Source of the DNA: JACRPI01 sp041671005
GTDB lineage: Archaea > Nanobdellota > Nanobdellia > Woesearchaeales > DSVV01
Direction of reading: 5' to 3'
Length of the DNA stretch: 7,881 nucleotides
NCBI GenBank assembly: GCA_041671005.1
Contig: JBAZCJ010000063.1
Location: 1-7,881, forward strand
Under the pieces are notes generated by a model that worked only from the letters and a program-made list of their open reading frames with translations, did no database searches and was not told where the DNA came from. The position numbers and the translations under genes were made by a program. Below are positions 5,648-7,881 of this stretch, piece after piece. The number at the start of each line of letters is the position of its first letter. The first letter of the stretch is position 1.

Positions 5648-6875
5648 ATTTATTTCGTAAAAGATACACTTTATCATTCTTTCGAACCTTTTGAGGAACA
5701 GAAAGAGTAACTTTTTCTCCTTTTATTGCAGAAGTCACAGATTGAGTTTCATTTTTCATCGACATTACTTCAACAGGAACAACACCCGTAGTTGGTCCTA
5801 TAATCAAAAGAGATTCATTTAGATGAATTTCTTCAGCATCAATACGAATAAATGCAACTTTAATTTTAGGATAATAATTATCTACGATCCCACAATAAAT
5901 TTTTTCTTGTGTTGCTTTTGAACCTTGAGCATTACTCCATTCATCGAATTTTTTTCCAAGATAATATCCTCCTTGCCAAAAACCGCGATTATAGACTTTT
6001 GCAAGTTCCTTAATCCATTGTTGTTTTTTCTCTTCTGTATATTTTTTTTCTGTAATACTGTCAATTGCTTGACGATAAACTTGAACAACAGTTGAAACAT
6101 ATTCTGGAGATCTCCCTCTGCCTTCAACTTTCAAAACACTAACACCGCTTGCAAGAATTTTGTCCAAAAAAGTAATTGTACACAAATCTTTAGGAGACAT
6201 AACATATTGATTATCAATAGCAAGTTCAGCATCTGTTTGTTGATCTCGTACAGTATATGCTCGTCTGCATTGTTGATAACATGCCCCTTTGTTTGCAGAA
6301 GTATTATACAATGCAAGACTCATGTAACATTTTCCTGAAATTGAAACACATAATGCACCATGAACAAATATTTCTATTTGTACAAGATTTTTAGATGGCC
6401 CACAAATATGTTCTTTTTTTATCCAATTACAAATATCTTTAATTTGATCTAAAGACAATTCTCGTGCAAGAACAATAACATCTGCATATTGTGCATAAAA
6501 ACGAACAGCTTCTTTGTTTGATACATTTGCCTGTGTTGAGATATGAACAGGAATTTTATACTCTTTGCAACATTGAATAACAGCCATATCACAAGCAATA
6601 ATTGCGTTAATACCTACTTTTTTTGCAGTAATTATAATTTTTTTTATTTTTTCTAATTCAGTATTATACACAATAATATTCAATGTCAAACAAGAAATAA
6701 CACGATTTTTTTTACAAATCTCTGCTATTTTTGCCAAATCTCTTTCAGCAAAATTTGCAGAGCGAGAACGCATATTCAAATCCCCAACTCCAAAATAAAT
6801 TGCATCTGCACCTGCAGCTATTGCTGCATGCAATGCTTCAAAAGACCCTGCTGGTGCAAGAAGGCGTATAGTCAT
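5634..6875 (-). CDS. U32 family protein, TrhP-like (probable tRNA/RNA hydroxylation factor)
   Basis: Called 'peptidase U32' for historical reasons, this family includes the E. coli TrhP and RlhA proteins, which hydroxylate U34 of tRNA and a 23S rRNA cytidine. The 413 residues begin with a TIM-barrel-like domain: LLAPAGSFEALHAAIAAGADAIYFG (5-29), followed by HISTQANVSN (111-120). The family signature E168-x-F-x-H172-G-A-L-C176 is intact, with C183, C199 and C203 completing a four-cysteine set in the spacing expected for an iron-sulfur cluster. LKVEGRGRSPEYV (248-260) follows. Residues about 325-407 form a beta-rich C-terminal domain. The signature and the ANKGACYQQCRR pattern resemble TrhP more than the protease-labelled members. 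The ATG at 6875 is the first residue of the conserved domain, and a TATA box lies 28 bases upstream. It converges on metG with a 14-base overlap and diverges from the surface protein gene. The precise RNA target in this organism is unknown. Confidence 0.9.
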   Translation of the reverse strand: MTIRLLAPAGSFEALHAAIAAGADAIYFGVGDLNMRSRSANFAERDLAKIAEICKKNRVISCLTLNIIVYNTELEKIKKIIITAKKVGINAIIACDMAVIQCCKEYKIPVHISTQANVSNKEAVRFYAQYADVIVLARELSLDQIKDICNWIKKEHICGPSKNLVQIEIFVHGALCVSISGKCYMSLALYNTSANKGACYQQCRRAYTVRDQQTDAELAIDNQYVMSPKDLCTITFLDKILASGVSVLKVEGRGRSPEYVSTVVQVYRQAIDSITEKKYTEEKKQQWIKELAKVYNRGFWQGGYYLGKKFDEWSNAQGSKATQEKIYCGIVDNYYPKIKVAFIRIDAEEIHLNESLLIIGPTTGVVPVEVMSMKNETQSVTSAIKGEKVTLSVPQKVRKNDKVYLLRNKSILL

Positions 6876-6898
6876 AGAAAAGAAGAAAAAAAGAGGGG

Positions 6899-6907
6899 TA
6901 TTTATAA
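6899..6907 (-). promoter_or_regulatory. TATA box of the U32 gene
   Basis: On the minus strand CTTATAAATACC holds TTATAAATA centred 28 bases upstream of the ATG at 6875. The leader between them is a pyrimidine tract without a Shine-Dalgarno motif. It is arranged back to back with the TATA box at 6925-6933, with 17 bases between the two. Confidence 0.6.
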
Positions 6908-6924
6908 GTTATCTTCCGTAAACC

Positions 6925-6933
6925 TTATATATA
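6925..6933 (+). promoter_or_regulatory. TATA box of the secreted protein gene
   Basis: TTATATATA, preceded by AAACC, is centred 26 bases upstream of the ATG at 6955. It is the best TATA match in the window. No Shine-Dalgarno motif precedes the start (CTTGAAAAAAGCTA). Confidence 0.6.
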
Positions 6934-6954
6934 CTATTCTCTTGAAAAAAGCTA

Positions 6955-7881
6955 ATGAAAAGGGGAAAATCAGATTATATTATGTCAAGTGCTATTTTTA
7001 TGATATTTTTAGTGCTGACAATTCCATTTATTTCTTCACAAGCATATGCCATTTCCATTACAAAAATAACCGTTGCAGGAAGTGATGGCATTGAAGATGT
7101 TATGAGTTCAGAAAATGATTATTTTACTGCAACTGTTCAAACCAGTGAAGAAGTTGATCCTGACCAAGTACAAATAAGTTATACAAAAGATGAAGCATTT
7201 GATGAATGTTCTGGAACAACGTGTACATATACCAGCAGTAAAGCAGACAGGTCTGGCCAAGAAATGGCGTATATAATCCAACTCATTAATCAAAGCATAA
7301 TTGTGGATGAAATTGACGGAACAATACTTATTGACGAAAATGAACCTGAAATTACAAATTATGAATTAGAAAAAACAGGAGAAGACGTTACTCTTTCTTA
7401 TGAAGTAGAAGACACTGCATGTGACGATTGCACAGGATGTTCTGGAATAGATTATCTTAGTGTTTTAGTCGATGAAGTAGAAACTCAACAGATCAATATC
7501 CCTTCAGAATGTTCTGTTGATGACACACTTGAAACAAGCATATCTGAATTAAATTTAGGTGATGGAGATCATGAAGTATGTATGATTGCATATGACAATA
7601 TTGGCTTTGAAAGTGAAGAATCTTGTGTAGCTATTTCTGTTGATACAGAATCACCTCATTTTGAAACAAATAGCCTACAAGTTCTTGATACATATTCAAA
7701 TATCCCCATTAAATATGTCAGCAACAGTGCTATTCTTGTAAATGTAAAAATTAATGTCACAGACAACAACTTAAATAGTGCCGCAGTCACAGCTGACTTA
7801 TCTGGATTAAACTCTGTAATTGGAACCTATGACAATATTACAGGAATCTGTGAACAAAATTATGATGAAGAAGGATTGTAT
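6955..7881 (+). CDS. Secreted, cysteine-containing Ig-like surface protein, 3'-truncated by window edge
   Basis: The frame is open for 309 codons to the window edge. Residues 1-32 form a Sec signal peptide: a basic start (MKRGKSDY), a hydrophobic core (AIFMIFLVLTIPFI) and an AYA cleavage site before I33. The mature part is strongly acidic and beta-strand rich, and appears to consist of tandem Ig-like or similar beta-sandwich domains of about 100 residues (33-127, 129-230, 231 onward). The boundaries are marked by acidic linkers (IDENEP and VDTESP). Nine cysteines are present (85, 90, 156, 159, 162, 186, 209, 224, 299), including a CDDCTGC cluster. Sequons N113-Q-S, N267-V-T and N294-I-T could be N-glycosylated. 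A cell-surface or adhesin role is inferred; no specific family is recognised. The C-terminus and any membrane anchor lie beyond the window. The start is supported by the TATA box 26 bases upstream. It was missed by simple ORF calling because no stop codon is in view. Confidence 0.85.
   Translation, partial: MKRGKSDYIMSSAIFMIFLVLTIPFISSQAYAISITKITVAGSDGIEDVMSSENDYFTATVQTSEEVDPDQVQISYTKDEAFDECSGTTCTYTSSKADRSGQEMAYIIQLINQSIIVDEIDGTILIDENEPEITNYELEKTGEDVTLSYEVEDTACDDCTGCSGIDYLSVLVDEVETQQINIPSECSVDDTLETSISELNLGDGDHEVCMIAYDNIGFESEESCVAISVDTESPHFETNSLQVLDTYSNIPIKYVSNSAILVNVKINVTDNNLNSAAVTADLSGLNSVIGTYDNITGICEQNYDEEGLY

Noticed and set aside
6828..7085. 85-codon plus-strand ORF over the U32 start and the surface-protein start
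   Set aside because: It runs antisense to the conserved N-terminus of the U32 protein, then out of frame through the signal peptide of the secreted protein. It is a shadow of both.
1..7881. CRISPR arrays, insertion sequences, tRNA or rRNA genes, attachment sites
   Set aside because: No regularly spaced repeats, transposase-like reading frames, terminal inverted repeats or cloverleaf-compatible sequences were seen. The window is almost fully coding, with cellular housekeeping genes.

Overview
The window looks like a chromosomal segment of an AT-rich archaeon (roughly one third G+C by eye). Three things point to Archaea: an archaeal/plant-type D-aminoacyl-tRNA deacylase (DTD2), the absence of Shine-Dalgarno motifs before the starts, and a TATA-like box centred about 25-29 bases upstream of every visible start codon, as expected for leaderless archaeal mRNAs. 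The small single-domain proteins, the AT bias and the long secreted Ig-like protein would suit a DPANN-type lineage (Woesearchaeota/Pacearchaeota-like). That placement is inference and was not tested.

Layout: (1) 2-670 (+), 3' part of DTD2, which clears D-amino acids from mischarged tRNA. (2) 696-1190 (+), a short zinc-finger protein resembling the tRNA 2-thiolation proteins Ncs6/TtuA and Ncs2, but without a PP-loop. (3) 1187-1642 (-), an FKBP prolyl isomerase of SlyD-like architecture. (4) 1721-3145 (+), a major facilitator superfamily transporter. (5) 3146-3427 (-), a 93-residue protein of unknown function. (6) 3542-5647 (+), methionyl-tRNA synthetase with two zinc knuckles, a C-terminal tRNA-binding OB domain and an extra tail. 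(7) 5634-6875 (-), a U32-family protein closest to the TrhP tRNA-hydroxylation branch. (8) 6955-7881 (+), the N-terminal part of a secreted, cysteine-containing, probably Ig-like surface protein that runs off the window.

Four of the eight genes act, or plausibly act, on tRNA or its aminoacylation: DTD2, the Ncs-like protein, MetRS and U32. They do not form an operon. After the first two genes, orientation alternates strictly, so three divergent promoter regions (78, 114 and 79 bases) alternate with three convergent junctions that overlap or abut (4-base overlap, 0 spacing, 14-base overlap). Each gene therefore appears to be its own transcription unit, and convergent transcripts almost certainly overlap at their 3' ends.

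No CRISPR array, insertion sequence, tRNA/rRNA gene or attachment site was seen. Every stretch longer than about 120 bases is coding. The most unusual items are the PP-loop-less Ncs-like protein, the EMAPII-like tail suspected on MetRS, the uniform leaderless promoter geometry, and a perfect 6+3+6 palindrome between the divergent FKBP and transporter promoters.
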